Source: Bacillus marasmi (GTDB lineage Bacteria; Bacillota; Bacilli; Bacillales; Cytobacillaceae). Taken from it: a stretch of 64,000 bases of DNA. Of this stretch, positions 8,771 through 17,221 are shown one piece after another. The DNA is taken from positions 62,001 to 126,000 of the forward strand of contig NZ_LR656172.1 of NCBI RefSeq assembly GCF_902168435.1. The letters run 5' to 3'. The notes below the pieces were generated by a model. The model was given only the letters and a program-made list of their open reading frames with translations. It did no database searches and was not told the origin of the DNA. A program made the translations under genes and the position numbers. Every line of letters starts with the position of its first letter. The first letter of the stretch is position 1.

Positions 8771-9190
8771 TATATAATATGTAAACGTTTCAAAACCAAA
8801 AGGTAAAAACAGTTAGGTTTGGATTAATGGGGAAAAATTGGTTATGGAATACAGTTTTGGGGATTGCTTTACAAAAGTAATTATCATCATTCACACATCT
8901 GTTAATTAACAACGAAAAAAACATAATTACAGTCGTAAATATGAGTTATTATATTATTATAAAATTCAGGCTTCGAGATTACTAAATTCTCAAATGGTTT
9001 TAATCTCGATTTGCTATTCCGAAAAAAACATAATCATAAAATGCACTTAAATGTTTGTAGAAAATGTTAAGAATTGATGAAATTTTTCCCAATTGACAAA
9101 AACTCCTTTCAATTACCACTAAATTGGTATTACAATAGGTAAGTGGTTCGCATAGTTCGATAAGATAATAGAATAGTAGACAGCGAAATA

Positions 9191-9199
9191 TGATATAAT
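9191..9199 (+). promoter_or_regulatory. Extended -10 promoter element before the wzz-type gene
   Basis: TGATATAAT is a perfect extended -10 (TGnTATAAT), 40 bp before the start codon of the gene at 9240. No good -35 box stands 17 bp upstream, which fits extended -10 promoters. It would give the wzz/kinase/phosphatase genes their own start. Confidence 0.5.
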
Positions 9200-9239
9200 A
9201 CAACAGGTTTATACAAAAATTCGCGCTTCGGAGGATGAA

Positions 9240-9986
9240 ATGGAAGAGACAATTAGCCTAAAAGAATTATTTCAAACGTTGCGGAAAAGACTTGGCTTAA
9301 TTGCTGTCATTACGATAACAGCTGTTCTAATAAGTGGCATCGTTAGTTACTTTTACTTAACCCCGATTTATCAATCATCAACACAATTACTGGTAAATCA
9401 AACAAAAAATGAACAAGCAGTATATAGTCCAAGTGAGGTTCAAACAAACCTTCAATTAATAAATACTTATAATGTCATTATTAAAAGCCCAGCAATACTA
9501 GATTTAGTTGCAGGCACAATTGGTAATGATATGTCGGCGTCACAATTAAGCTCAAAAATCACTGTCGGCAGTGAAAAGGACTCACAGGTCGTAAATATTT
9601 CTGTCCAAGATCCTGATCCTGCGATGGCGGCGAAAATTGCTAATACAGTTGCCGGAGTGTTCCAAAAAGAGATTGTTAATATTATGAATGTTGATAACGT
9701 TAGCATCCTAGCAAAAGCATCAGTACCTGAAAATCCTTCACCAGTTAAGCCAAATCCAGAGTTGAATATTGCGATTGCTTTAGTTGTTGGATTGATGGCT
9801 GGAGTGGGGATTGCTTTCTTACTAGAATACTTAGATAACACTATTAAGACAGAACAAGACATCGAAAAAATCTTAGAGATGCCTGTATTAGGTGTGATCA
9901 CAACGATTGAAGAAGAAGAGTTGAAAGTTGCCAGTCATCGCGCGCGGAAAAATCATAAAGTAAGAGGTGAGACTGTTGGTTCTTAG
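9240..9986 (+). CDS. Wzz-domain chain-length / BY-kinase modulator (CapA/EpsA type)
   Basis: This membrane protein controls polysaccharide chain length and activates the partner tyrosine kinase. It has a transmembrane segment at residues 18-39, an extracytoplasmic domain, the motif PENPSPVKPN before a second transmembrane segment (about 173-193), and a short cytoplasmic tail. This is the usual 248-residue layout of Firmicute CapA/CpsC/EpsA proteins. CGGAGG is 6 bp before the ATG. The 3' end overlaps the kinase gene, so the two are translated together. Confidence 0.93.
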   Translation: MEETISLKELFQTLRKRLGLIAVITITAVLISGIVSYFYLTPIYQSSTQLLVNQTKNEQAVYSPSEVQTNLQLINTYNVIIKSPAILDLVAGTIGNDMSASQLSSKITVGSEKDSQVVNISVQDPDPAMAAKIANTVAGVFQKEIVNIMNVDNVSILAKASVPENPSPVKPNPELNIAIALVVGLMAGVGIAFLLEYLDNTIKTEQDIEKILEMPVLGVITTIEEEELKVASHRARKNHKVRGETVGS

Positions 9987-10686
9987 AAAAAAAACAACAA
10001 CATCACATAGTCAAAAACGTAGTCTCATCACTAAATTAGCACCAAAATCATCTATCTCTGAGCAATACCGTACAGTTCGGACTAATATCCAGTTCTCTTC
10101 AGTTGATGAAGAAATCAAATCGATTATGGTGACTTCTGCAGATCCGTCAGAAGGAAAATCAACAACGGTAGCCAACCTAGCGGTAACGTTTGCGCAACAA
10201 GGCAAGAAAGTCCTCCTTGTTGATGCCGATATGCGGAAACCAACCGTTCATTATACATTCCAAGTTGAAAATATTTATGGCTTAACGAATGTGTTAACAA
10301 AAATTAAAACATTAGAAGAAGCAATATCACATACGGATGTTGAACATTTAGATATTTTAACGAGCGGTCCAATCCCGCCGAATCCAGCCGAGTTATTAGG
10401 CTCAAAGGCGATGTTAGAGTTTTTAACTACAGTAGAAGAAAAGTATGACGTGATTCTTTTTGATACGCCACCGATTCTAGCTGTGACTGATGCGCAAATT
10501 TTAGCAAACTTGTGTGAAGGTAGCGTGCTTGTTGTTGCTAGTGGGAAAACGGAAATTGAGAAGGTAACCAAATCCAAGGAATTATTAGCTCAAGCAAAAG
10601 GTAAACTTCTAGGAGCTGTCCTTAATAATAAGAAAATGGATAAATCTAACTACTACTATTATTATGGCACGTACGGACATAAATAG
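9976..10686 (+). CDS. BY-type tyrosine kinase (CpsD/CapB/EpsB)
   Basis: This cytoplasmic autokinase pairs with the Wzz-type modulator and regulates polymer assembly. Walker A (SEGKST, residues about 59-64), Walker A' (VLLVDADMRKP) and Walker B (VILFDTPP) are all present, and the C-terminus carries the autophosphorylated tyrosine cluster (NYYYYYGTYG). The ORF is open from a GTG at 9967, but GAGGTGAG is best placed for the TTG at 9976, giving MVLRKK, the common family start. It overlaps the previous gene by 11 bp. Its phosphatase follows about 100 bp later. Confidence 0.94.
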   Translation: MVLRKKTTTSHSQKRSLITKLAPKSSISEQYRTVRTNIQFSSVDEEIKSIMVTSADPSEGKSTTVANLAVTFAQQGKKVLLVDADMRKPTVHYTFQVENIYGLTNVLTKIKTLEEAISHTDVEHLDILTSGPIPPNPAELLGSKAMLEFLTTVEEKYDVILFDTPPILAVTDAQILANLCEGSVLVVASGKTEIEKVTKSKELLAQAKGKLLGAVLNNKKMDKSNYYYYYGTYGHK

Positions 10687-10784
10687 GTAACATTCGACAA
10701 ATTTCACCCATTTACCACTGAATTTCATGATGTTATGATGAAAATCGTCAGAGGAAAAAGACTAATGTAAGGGGCTTGGTAGCG

Positions 10785-11549
10785 ATGATTGATGTCCATT
10801 GTCATATATTGCCGAACGTAGATGACGGCGCTCAAACTATAGAAGAAAGTATAGCGATGGGACGTGCTGCCGTCGAGCAGGGAATTACTTCAATCATTGC
10901 TACCCCGCACCATAAAAATAATCAATACGAAAACACAAAACCACAAATTCTAGCTGCTGTAGCTGAACTCAATCAAGCATTCCAGGCCGAGGGAATTCAA
11001 TTAGAAATTCTCCCTGGCCAAGAGATTCGGATTTTTGGCGAGATACTCGAAGACTACCAAAGGCAAGAAATCCTATCGTTAGCAAACTCCAATTATATGT
11101 TAATTGAATTACCGACTGGGCAGGTTCCGCGCTATACGGAAAAGTTACTCTACGACCTGCAAATGGAAGGTCTAGTCCCAATTATTGCTCATCCTGAACG
11201 GAATCAAGAGCTTGTACAGCGTCCAGACCTTCTCTATCAGTTTGTTAAAAAGGGTGCACTAACCCAAGTAACAGCTGCGAGTGTTTGTGGTGCTTTTGGG
11301 AAAAAAATCAAGCATTTTTCGCATCAGCTTATTGAAGCAAACTTAACGCATTTCATTGCTTCAGATGCTCATAATCTCGCAGGTCGCACGTTTATGATGA
11401 GGAAAGCTTTTAAAGAAATACAAGCTAAATACGGAATGGATACAGTGTACCTGTTTCAAGAAAATGCCGAGTTACTAGTTGAAGGTTCACGAGTGTATAA
11501 AGAAATGCCAGAACGAATCAAAAAGAAGAAAATATTTGGAATCTTTTAA
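10785..11549 (+). CDS. PHP-family protein-tyrosine phosphatase (CpsB/YwqE)
   Basis: This metal-dependent phosphatase removes phosphate from the BY-kinase tail and so resets the polymer assembly cycle. The four PHP metal-binding motifs can be seen: HCHILPNVDDG at the N-terminus, TPHH (about residue 41), AHPER (about 137) and SDAHN (about 196). Length 254 aa is typical. The ATG at 10785 with AAGGGG 10 bp upstream starts the PHP motif directly; the ORF is open from a TTG at 10776. EAR copy B lies just downstream. Confidence 0.94.
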   Translation: MIDVHCHILPNVDDGAQTIEESIAMGRAAVEQGITSIIATPHHKNNQYENTKPQILAAVAELNQAFQAEGIQLEILPGQEIRIFGEILEDYQRQEILSLANSNYMLIELPTGQVPRYTEKLLYDLQMEGLVPIIAHPERNQELVQRPDLLYQFVKKGALTQVTAASVCGAFGKKIKHFSHQLIEANLTHFIASDAHNLAGRTFMMRKAFKEIQAKYGMDTVYLFQENAELLVEGSRVYKEMPERIKKKKIFGIF

Positions 11550-11609
11550 AAAGAAATACTGAGTGGCTGATCAATGAAGTTTACATCTTATGTCAGGCTT
11601 AATCCTGAT

Positions 11610-11735
11610 CGGCGAGGCTTCCTGTCCGATATCGATGGAGGCACTCGATCATGCTGTGGGACATGCGGATGTGTGGTCCTTAGACGCTAGTCGTCAATAG
11701 CATGGTGTGAGGCTGGGTTAGATGCCCAATTATCT
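11610..11735 (+). ncRNA. EAR (epsC) antitermination RNA, copy B
   Basis: This element lies between the kinase-phosphatase genes and an epsC homologue, exactly as EAR lies between epsB and epsC in B. subtilis. The blocks GATGGAGGCACTCGATCATG, CTGTGGG, CCTTAGACGCTAGTCGTCAA, CATGGTGTGAGG and GGGTTAGATGCCC align with copy A. Differences fall in predicted stem positions and loops. The copies are similar but not identical, so this is not a recent duplication. Bases 11550-11609 and 11848-11958 hold no gene that I can support. Confidence 0.85.
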
Positions 11736-11798
11736 TTTAATAACTGAGCGAAACGATAATGATTGCGGTTGCATCATACAAATATCGAAAATATCGAT

Positions 11799-11847
11799 AA
11801 ATATCTAATGATAGTTCGTGTGGGACATGGGTTATCATTAGATATTT
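11799..11847 (+). terminator. Hairpin between EAR copy B and epsC paralog 2
   Basis: AAATATCTAATGATA (11799-11813) and TATCATTAGATATTT (11833-11847) are perfectly complementary over 15 bp. The run after the stem (ATTTG) is short, so termination may be weak. Position and CTAATGA core match the hairpin after EAR copy A. Confidence 0.6.
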
Positions 11848-11958
11848 ATTTGTGTAAAGACTTTACACAGTTAGAAATGGAATATTTTCTATTTAGAATA
11901 TTCCGCAAACTCAAGTGCTTTTATGGGGGTATTTTGCAAAAGAAAGGAACTGATTGCT

Positions 11959-13779
11959 ATGGCCTACAGGACGAGGATCACAATCCTAGCATTGCTCGAT
12001 TCTATTATTGTACTAACTGCAATTTATATTAGTTTTTTAACCTTACATCCTAATCTATCAATCTTGGCCATGCCGACTTTGCTGTTTACTTCGCTTTCAT
12101 TGTTACTTAGCCATCATTTATTTGCTTCTATTTATAAGCTTTATAAGAAAGCATGGGAATATGCGAGCATTGGTGAAGTAAAATCAATCGTCAAGGCTGT
12201 CACCTTCTCAATTGGGATAACATTGGTCATGCAATTGATTGTCTTCCAAGATGCCTATTTGCGTGCATTATTAATCACTTGGATGATTCATATTATCTTG
12301 ATTGGTGGATCACGAATTTCCTGGCGCTTAGTAAGGGATCGATACATTAAAACACAGAAACAAATGAAACGGACTTTGATTGTTGGTGCCGGTGCAGCTG
12401 GGACGATGGTTGTGCGGCAGCTTTTGAATAATCATGATACTGAATTAAAACCAGTAGCATTTATCGATGATGATCCGAGGAAATACAAGTTAGATATTTA
12501 TGGATTAACAGTGGTTGGAAATGCTGGGCATATTGCAAAGACGGTTGAAACGTTGCAAATCGATCATATTGTGATTGCGATTCCTTCATTAAGCAAAGCA
12601 GAATTAAAACGAATTTTTGATGAATGCTCAAAAACAAAGGCAAAGACGCAAATCATTCCGATGATTGAGGATATTATGCTTGGAAAAGTATCGGTTAATA
12701 GCTTCCGTGATGTTCAAGTTGAGGACTTGCTAGGTCGTGAACCAGTAGAGTTAGATATTGCTGGGATTTCGGAATATGTTAGTGGGAAGACGGTGCTTGT
12801 TACAGGTGCTGGCGGTTCGATTGGCTCGGAAATTTGCCGGCAGATTTGTAAGTTTAACCCAGGTCGGCTTGTATTAGTTGGGCATGGTGAGAATAGTATT
12901 TATGGTATTGATATGGAGTTACGGAATTCTGTTTCAGCTTCGGTAGAAGTTATTCCTATTATCGGGGATGTTCAGGATAGAGAGAGAATGTTTGAGATAA
13001 TGGATGAGTATCGTCCGGCTGTGGTGTATCATGCTGCGGCGCATAAACATGTTCCACTAATGGAGTATAACCCTAGAGAGGCAGTAAAAAACAACGTATT
13101 CGGCACAAAAAATGTGGCAGAGGCTGCTGATACCTATGGTGTCGATACTTTTGTGATGATTTCTACTGATAAGGCAGTTAATCCTACTAATGTAATGGGA
13201 TCGACGAAGCGGATTGCGGAGATGATTATTCAGGGGCTTGATCGGACGAGTAAGACGAGGTTTGTTGCGGTTCGGTTTGGGAATGTCCTTGGTAGTCGTG
13301 GTAGTGTGATTCCGTTGTTTAAAAAACAGATCCAAGCCGGTGGGCCGGTGACGGTTACCCATGAGGATATGACTAGGTACTTTATGACAATACCAGAAGC
13401 CTCAAGGCTTGTGATTCAGGCGGGATCTCTTGCAAGAGGTGGGGAGATTTTTGTGTTGGATATGGGTGAGCCTGTTAGGATTGTTGACCTTGCTAGAAAT
13501 CTTATAACCCTTTCGGGTTATTCCGTTAATGAGATCGGGATTCAGTTTTCTGGGTTGAGACCTGGGGAGAAGATGTTTGAGGAATTGCTGAATGAGAAAG
13601 AGATCTATCCTGAGCCGGTTTATCCGAAGATTTTTATTGGGAAGGCTGTTTTGGAGCAGGAGGGGGAGGTTGAATACCTACTGAATCAGTTTGAAGAGTT
13701 TACTCAGGATGATGTTAGGGAGTATGTTATTAACTTAGCTAACAGGCGTACTAACGAGCGGTTAATGGTAGCGGAGTGA
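11959..13779 (+). CDS. epsC: EpsC/CapD-type membrane sugar-nucleotide 4,6-dehydratase, paralog 2
   Basis: It has the same architecture as paralog 1: four membrane segments, GAGAAG nucleotide-binding motif, then an SDR domain with TGAGGSIGSE, HAAAHKHVP, STDKAV and MGSTKR. The likely role is a UDP-GlcNAc 4,6-dehydratase feeding the downstream deacetylase, formyltransferase and reductase. The ORF is open from an ATG at 11923, but the ATG at 11959 has AAAGGA upstream and aligns with the start of paralog 1 (MAYRTRIT versus MTIKKRIT). Codon use drifts to G-ending codons in the second half, unlike the first half and unlike its neighbours. Confidence 0.93.
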   Translation: MAYRTRITILALLDSIIVLTAIYISFLTLHPNLSILAMPTLLFTSLSLLLSHHLFASIYKLYKKAWEYASIGEVKSIVKAVTFSIGITLVMQLIVFQDAYLRALLITWMIHIILIGGSRISWRLVRDRYIKTQKQMKRTLIVGAGAAGTMVVRQLLNNHDTELKPVAFIDDDPRKYKLDIYGLTVVGNAGHIAKTVETLQIDHIVIAIPSLSKAELKRIFDECSKTKAKTQIIPMIEDIMLGKVSVNSFRDVQVEDLLGREPVELDIAGISEYVSGKTVLVTGAGGSIGSEICRQICKFNPGRLVLVGHGENSIYGIDMELRNSVSASVEVIPIIGDVQDRERMFEIMDEYRPAVVYHAAAHKHVPLMEYNPREAVKNNVFGTKNVAEAADTYGVDTFVMISTDKAVNPTNVMGSTKRIAEMIIQGLDRTSKTRFVAVRFGNVLGSRGSVIPLFKKQIQAGGPVTVTHEDMTRYFMTIPEASRLVIQAGSLARGGEIFVLDMGEPVRIVDLARNLITLSGYSVNEIGIQFSGLRPGEKMFEELLNEKEIYPEPVYPKIFIGKAVLEQEGEVEYLLNQFEEFTQDDVREYVINLANRRTNERLMVAE

Positions 13780-13795
13780 AATGATGTGAATTTTG

Positions 13796-13834
13796 CAGTT
13801 CCCTTCTTTATGGGAAGGGAACTGTTGATTTTTA
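13796..13834 (+). terminator. Rho-independent terminator after epsC paralog 2
   Basis: CAGTTCCCTTC (13796-13806) pairs with GAAGGGAACTG (13814-13824), followed by TTGATTTTTATT. It would end the regulatory module, or be read through under EAR control, before the sugar-modification genes. Confidence 0.8.
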
Positions 13835-13991
13835 TTCTAAGGTTTGTGTAAGTTAAGAAATTAGGATGAGAGTTTTCTTTTAGATGGTTTGTAGTTAAGT
13901 GGAACAGGAACATCCAACTAAGTCCTAACCAACTAAAAGTAAAAAACGGGTTACAAGTTAGAATATTTAATAATAAGTGAGGTTAAATCAT

Positions 13992-14672
13992 ATGTCATAT
14001 TTAGTTGTTGTTGCGCATCCAGATGATGAGGTTTTAGGTGCAGGCGCTACAATGTATAAGCTTGCTCAAGAAGGGCATTCAGTAAATGTCTGCATTCTAT
14101 CAGGAGAAGTTAATGCAAGAAATTTCCGTCCTACCACTGAAGAGCTAAATGAAGATGTGAACAACTCTATGAATATATTAGGTGTTGATAAAGTTATCAC
14201 TGGTAACTTTCCAAATATAGAGTTTAATAATGCTGGTCATATAAAACTTGTTCAGTTTATTGAAGCAGCAATTCTTGAAACAAATGCTGATGTTGTATTT
14301 ACTCATCATCCAGCTGACTTAAATAATGATCACCTACACACTTCTATGGCATGCCAAGCAGCAGTAAGGTTATTCCAAAGAAGAAATGATGTAGCCCCAC
14401 TTAAGGAACTACTTTTCATGGAAGTGCCATCTTCTACTGAATGGGGATTAAATAAAGCCATGAACCAGTTTTCACCTAATACATTTATTGAAGTTGGTGA
14501 ATTTAGTGTGGATAAAAAAATAGAAGCTCTCGCACAATATCGCGGAGTTATGCGAGATTATCCTCATCCTAGAAGTAAGGAAGCAATCAAAGGACTATCA
14601 GCTTACCGTGGTGGGCAATCAGGAATGGTTTATGCAGAAGCCTTTGAGAGTGTATTTAGACGTGGATTCTAG
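13992..14672 (+). CDS. PIG-L (LmbE-like) N-deacetylase
   Basis: This zinc-dependent deacetylase acts on N-acetyl sugars. The metal-binding AHPDDE motif (residues 8-13) and the later THHPADLNNDHLH motif (about 97-109) match the PIG-L family. The ATG at 13992 follows GTGAGG at 9 bp; the ORF is open from a GTG at 13977. It is the first gene of the long biosynthetic run and lies 22 bp before a formyltransferase. The pair suggests that an N-acetyl group is removed and an N-formyl group put in its place; this is inference from gene order. Confidence 0.88.
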   Translation: MSYLVVVAHPDDEVLGAGATMYKLAQEGHSVNVCILSGEVNARNFRPTTEELNEDVNNSMNILGVDKVITGNFPNIEFNNAGHIKLVQFIEAAILETNADVVFTHHPADLNNDHLHTSMACQAAVRLFQRRNDVAPLKELLFMEVPSSTEWGLNKAMNQFSPNTFIEVGEFSVDKKIEALAQYRGVMRDYPHPRSKEAIKGLSAYRGGQSGMVYAEAFESVFRRGF

Positions 14673-14694
14673 AAAGTAGAGAGGATGGTATACG

Positions 14695-15516
14695 TTGAAG
14701 AAAAAAATTGCGTTTGCAACTTGCGTTCAATTAGGGCTAAGTTGTATTGAAGAAATATATCGTATTGGTGGGAACCTAGACTTACTTATTACGATTAAAG
14801 ATGAAAAAGCAAAGAATAAGTCTGGAAGAATCTATTTAGATGATATTGCAAATGAACACAACACACCGCTATTGAAGATTAATAATATCAACGATCAAGA
14901 TGTTCTTTCTGCTTTAGAGGAATACCAGATTGATTGGTTGTTTATTATTGGTTGGTCGCAAATTGCTAAGAAAGATGTTCTTGAAGCACCGACGTATGGC
15001 TGTATTGGCATGCACCCTACTTTATTACCAACCGGTAGAGGAAGAGCGGCAATACCATGGGCAATTATCAAGGGGTTAGAAGAAACTGGTGTCACTATGT
15101 TTAAGTTGGATGAAGGTGTTGATACCGGTGATATTATCGGTCAAGGGGTTATCAAATTAAATCAGAAAACTACAGCAACACAACTTTACCAAAAAGTAGA
15201 TGAAATGCACATTACACTAATTTCAAAGTACTGGGAAGATATCGTTAATAACAATATTACACTTACAAAACAAAATGAAGTAGAAGCTACAGAATGGCCT
15301 GGAAGAAAGCCGGAGGATGGCGAAGTATTAAACAGTATGACTATGGATGAAGCAGATAAGTTGGTAAGAGCAGTTACACATCCGTACCCAGGTGCTTTTT
15401 ATAAAGATGGGGATGGATCATATAGAATTTGGTCTGCTAAAACAAATAAAGATGACGGGGCTATAAAACTAATTGATGGATATTTAATTCCTGTTGATTA
15501 TGAGGTAGAGGTATAG
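14695..15516 (+). CDS. Sugar N-formyltransferase, methionyl-tRNA formyltransferase-like fold
   Basis: This enzyme is expected to move a formyl group from N10-formyl-THF to an amino sugar. The core motif reads IGMHPTLLPTGRG (about residues 101-113), and the second catalytic region reads LDEGVDTGDI (about 138-147). The His and Asp of the Asn-His-Asp set are there, but the Asn position is Gly. This is probably a subgroup feature rather than a loss. The TTG start has GAGAGGATGG upstream. A C-terminal extension of about 60 residues follows the catalytic domain. It runs directly into the phosphoglycosyl transferase gene with a 2-bp gap. Confidence 0.85.
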   Translation: MKKKIAFATCVQLGLSCIEEIYRIGGNLDLLITIKDEKAKNKSGRIYLDDIANEHNTPLLKINNINDQDVLSALEEYQIDWLFIIGWSQIAKKDVLEAPTYGCIGMHPTLLPTGRGRAAIPWAIIKGLEETGVTMFKLDEGVDTGDIIGQGVIKLNQKTTATQLYQKVDEMHITLISKYWEDIVNNNITLTKQNEVEATEWPGRKPEDGEVLNSMTMDEADKLVRAVTHPYPGAFYKDGDGSYRIWSAKTNKDDGAIKLIDGYLIPVDYEVEV

Positions 15517-15518
15517 TC

Positions 15519-16178
15519 ATGGAAGATAAGAAATTTCAAAAGTTAATTAAACGTTTATTTGATATTGTTGTTTCGTTAATAGTTCTTATTCCTTTTCTTC
15601 CAATATGGGTTTTAATTGCAATTTTAATCAAGGTTACATCTCCTGGTCCGGTGTTTTTCTTACAAGATAGACCAGGGTTAAATAAGAAAATCTTTAAGGT
15701 CTATAAATTTCGAACGATGAGACCGGGTTCAGACAAAATGGTTAAAGGCCAAGAGGTAATGAAAGATGATGATCGTGTCACAGGTATTGGAAAGTTTCTT
15801 AGAAGAAGTAAAATAGATGAAATTCCTCAAGTATTAAATGTATTAAAAGGTGAAATGAGCCTCGTCGGTCCAAGACCTGAAAGAGTAGCATCTCTAGCTG
15901 ATTATACAGATGAAATTTCTAAAAGGCTTAATATGAATCCAGGTATGACTGGATTAGCTCAAGTAAGTGGTAATATATACCTTTCCCTAGGAGACCGGTA
16001 TAAGCTTGATGTTTATTATGTAGAGCATTATAGCCTGTTGCTTGATTTGAAAATAATTATTAGGACTGTTGGTGTTGTATTATTTGGTGAAGATAGATAT
16101 GTTAACAGGTATTTGGTAGATATTAATTTAGGATTTGCAGAAGTAGCATCTACTAATGAGGAGAAGGTTTTGAAATGA
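15519..16178 (+). CDS. Undecaprenyl-phosphate phosphoglycosyl transferase (monotopic, PglC/WcaJ C-domain type)
   Basis: This enzyme starts repeat-unit assembly by placing a sugar phosphate on the lipid carrier. It is a small monotopic form with one re-entrant hydrophobic helix (residues 13-37). The family motifs are SPGPVFF, FKVYKFRTM, the catalytic Asp-Glu pair in SKIDEIPQ, SLVGPRP and PGMTGLAQ. Length 219 aa is slightly longer than PglC. It overlaps the following reductase gene by 4 bp, so the two probably act in sequence on one sugar. Confidence 0.94.
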   Translation: MEDKKFQKLIKRLFDIVVSLIVLIPFLPIWVLIAILIKVTSPGPVFFLQDRPGLNKKIFKVYKFRTMRPGSDKMVKGQEVMKDDDRVTGIGKFLRRSKIDEIPQVLNVLKGEMSLVGPRPERVASLADYTDEISKRLNMNPGMTGLAQVSGNIYLSLGDRYKLDVYYVEHYSLLLDLKIIIRTVGVVLFGEDRYVNRYLVDINLGFAEVASTNEEKVLK

Positions 16179-17083
16179 AAAAGATACTTATAACAGGAGT
16201 TAATAGTTATATAGGTACTTCATTTAAAAAATGGGTTTCACAATATCCTGATAAGTATTCTGTGGATTTTATTAGTATAAGAGATGGCCATTGGAAGGGA
16301 AAGTCATTCTTTGGATATGACGTCATTTTTCATACAGCTGCTATTGTTCATGTTAGTGAAAATGATACATCTAATTATTTTAAAGTAAATAGAGATTTAA
16401 CAGTAGAACTTGCTAAGAAAGCAAAAAAGGAAGGTGTGAAGCAATTCATATTTCTAAGTACGATGGGGGTTTATGGTACGGAAACAGGCTATATTACTAA
16501 AGATACTAAGCCGAATCCAAAGACCCCTTACGCCCAGTCAAAATATGAAGCTGAACAACTTTTATTACAATTCAATTCTAGTGATTTTAATGTGGCAATT
16601 CTACGACCACCTATTGTATATGGTAAGGGATGCCCTGGAAATTTTGCAAGATTATCAAGAGTTGCTTTGAAAGCTCCTTTATTTCCCGATATAGAAAATG
16701 TACGTAGTATGATATTTATTGATAATTTATCGGAATTTGTAAAATTATTAATTGATAATAATTTTAGTGGTTTATACTTTCCACAGAATAAGAATTATGT
16801 AAACACATCTGAACTAGTGAGGCTTATTGCAAAAGTCCATGGTAAGAAACTTAAGGAGACAAAACTCTTTAACTGGGTTGTTGCAAAAGGTTTAAAAAAC
16901 AATATAGTAATTAGAAAAGTTTTTGGGTCCTTTGTATATGATAGAAAGTTAAACGGTGGACCAGGTTCTATGATGGACGGTGTTGTGCTGAACTACGAGA
17001 CTGATTCTTTTGAAAAGTCTGTTGAAATATCTGTTGGAAGGAATAGCAAAAAAGACAATAAAAATGAAGGTAATATCTATTAA
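16175..17083 (+). CDS. NAD-dependent sugar epimerase/reductase (SDR)
   Basis: This extended short-chain dehydrogenase has a Rossmann motif near the N-terminus (ITGVNSYIG) and the catalytic YxxxK in YAQSKYEAE (about residues 111-119). By context it may reduce the 4-keto product of the EpsC enzymes, giving a QuiNAc- or FucNAc-type sugar for the adjacent phosphoglycosyl transferase. Such reductase/transferase gene pairs are common in O-antigen loci. The substrate cannot be told from the sequence. The start overlaps the previous stop by 4 bp. A gap of 138 bp without a gene follows. Confidence 0.85.
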   Translation: MKKILITGVNSYIGTSFKKWVSQYPDKYSVDFISIRDGHWKGKSFFGYDVIFHTAAIVHVSENDTSNYFKVNRDLTVELAKKAKKEGVKQFIFLSTMGVYGTETGYITKDTKPNPKTPYAQSKYEAEQLLLQFNSSDFNVAILRPPIVYGKGCPGNFARLSRVALKAPLFPDIENVRSMIFIDNLSEFVKLLIDNNFSGLYFPQNKNYVNTSELVRLIAKVHGKKLKETKLFNWVVAKGLKNNIVIRKVFGSFVYDRKLNGGPGSMMDGVVLNYETDSFEKSVEISVGRNSKKDNKNEGNIY

Positions 17084-17221
17084 TCATTTCTCTAAAGATA
17101 AACAAGTGAAATTGGGACTTCTATACTTATTTTTATTTTAATAGAAGCCTTAGTTAGAAAATATTTAGAAAAATTCATGTAATTAGAAGAAATAATGTAT
17201 TTAAAGGGAGATAACATATAG

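Noticed and set aside
8850-9180. Minus-strand ORF 9000-9203
   Set aside because: It is A/T-rich shadow DNA covering the promoter region of the wzz-type gene.
11763-12032. 89-aa ORF in the leader of epsC paralog 2
   Set aside because: It spans the EAR hairpin and the epsC start in another frame and has no ribosome site.
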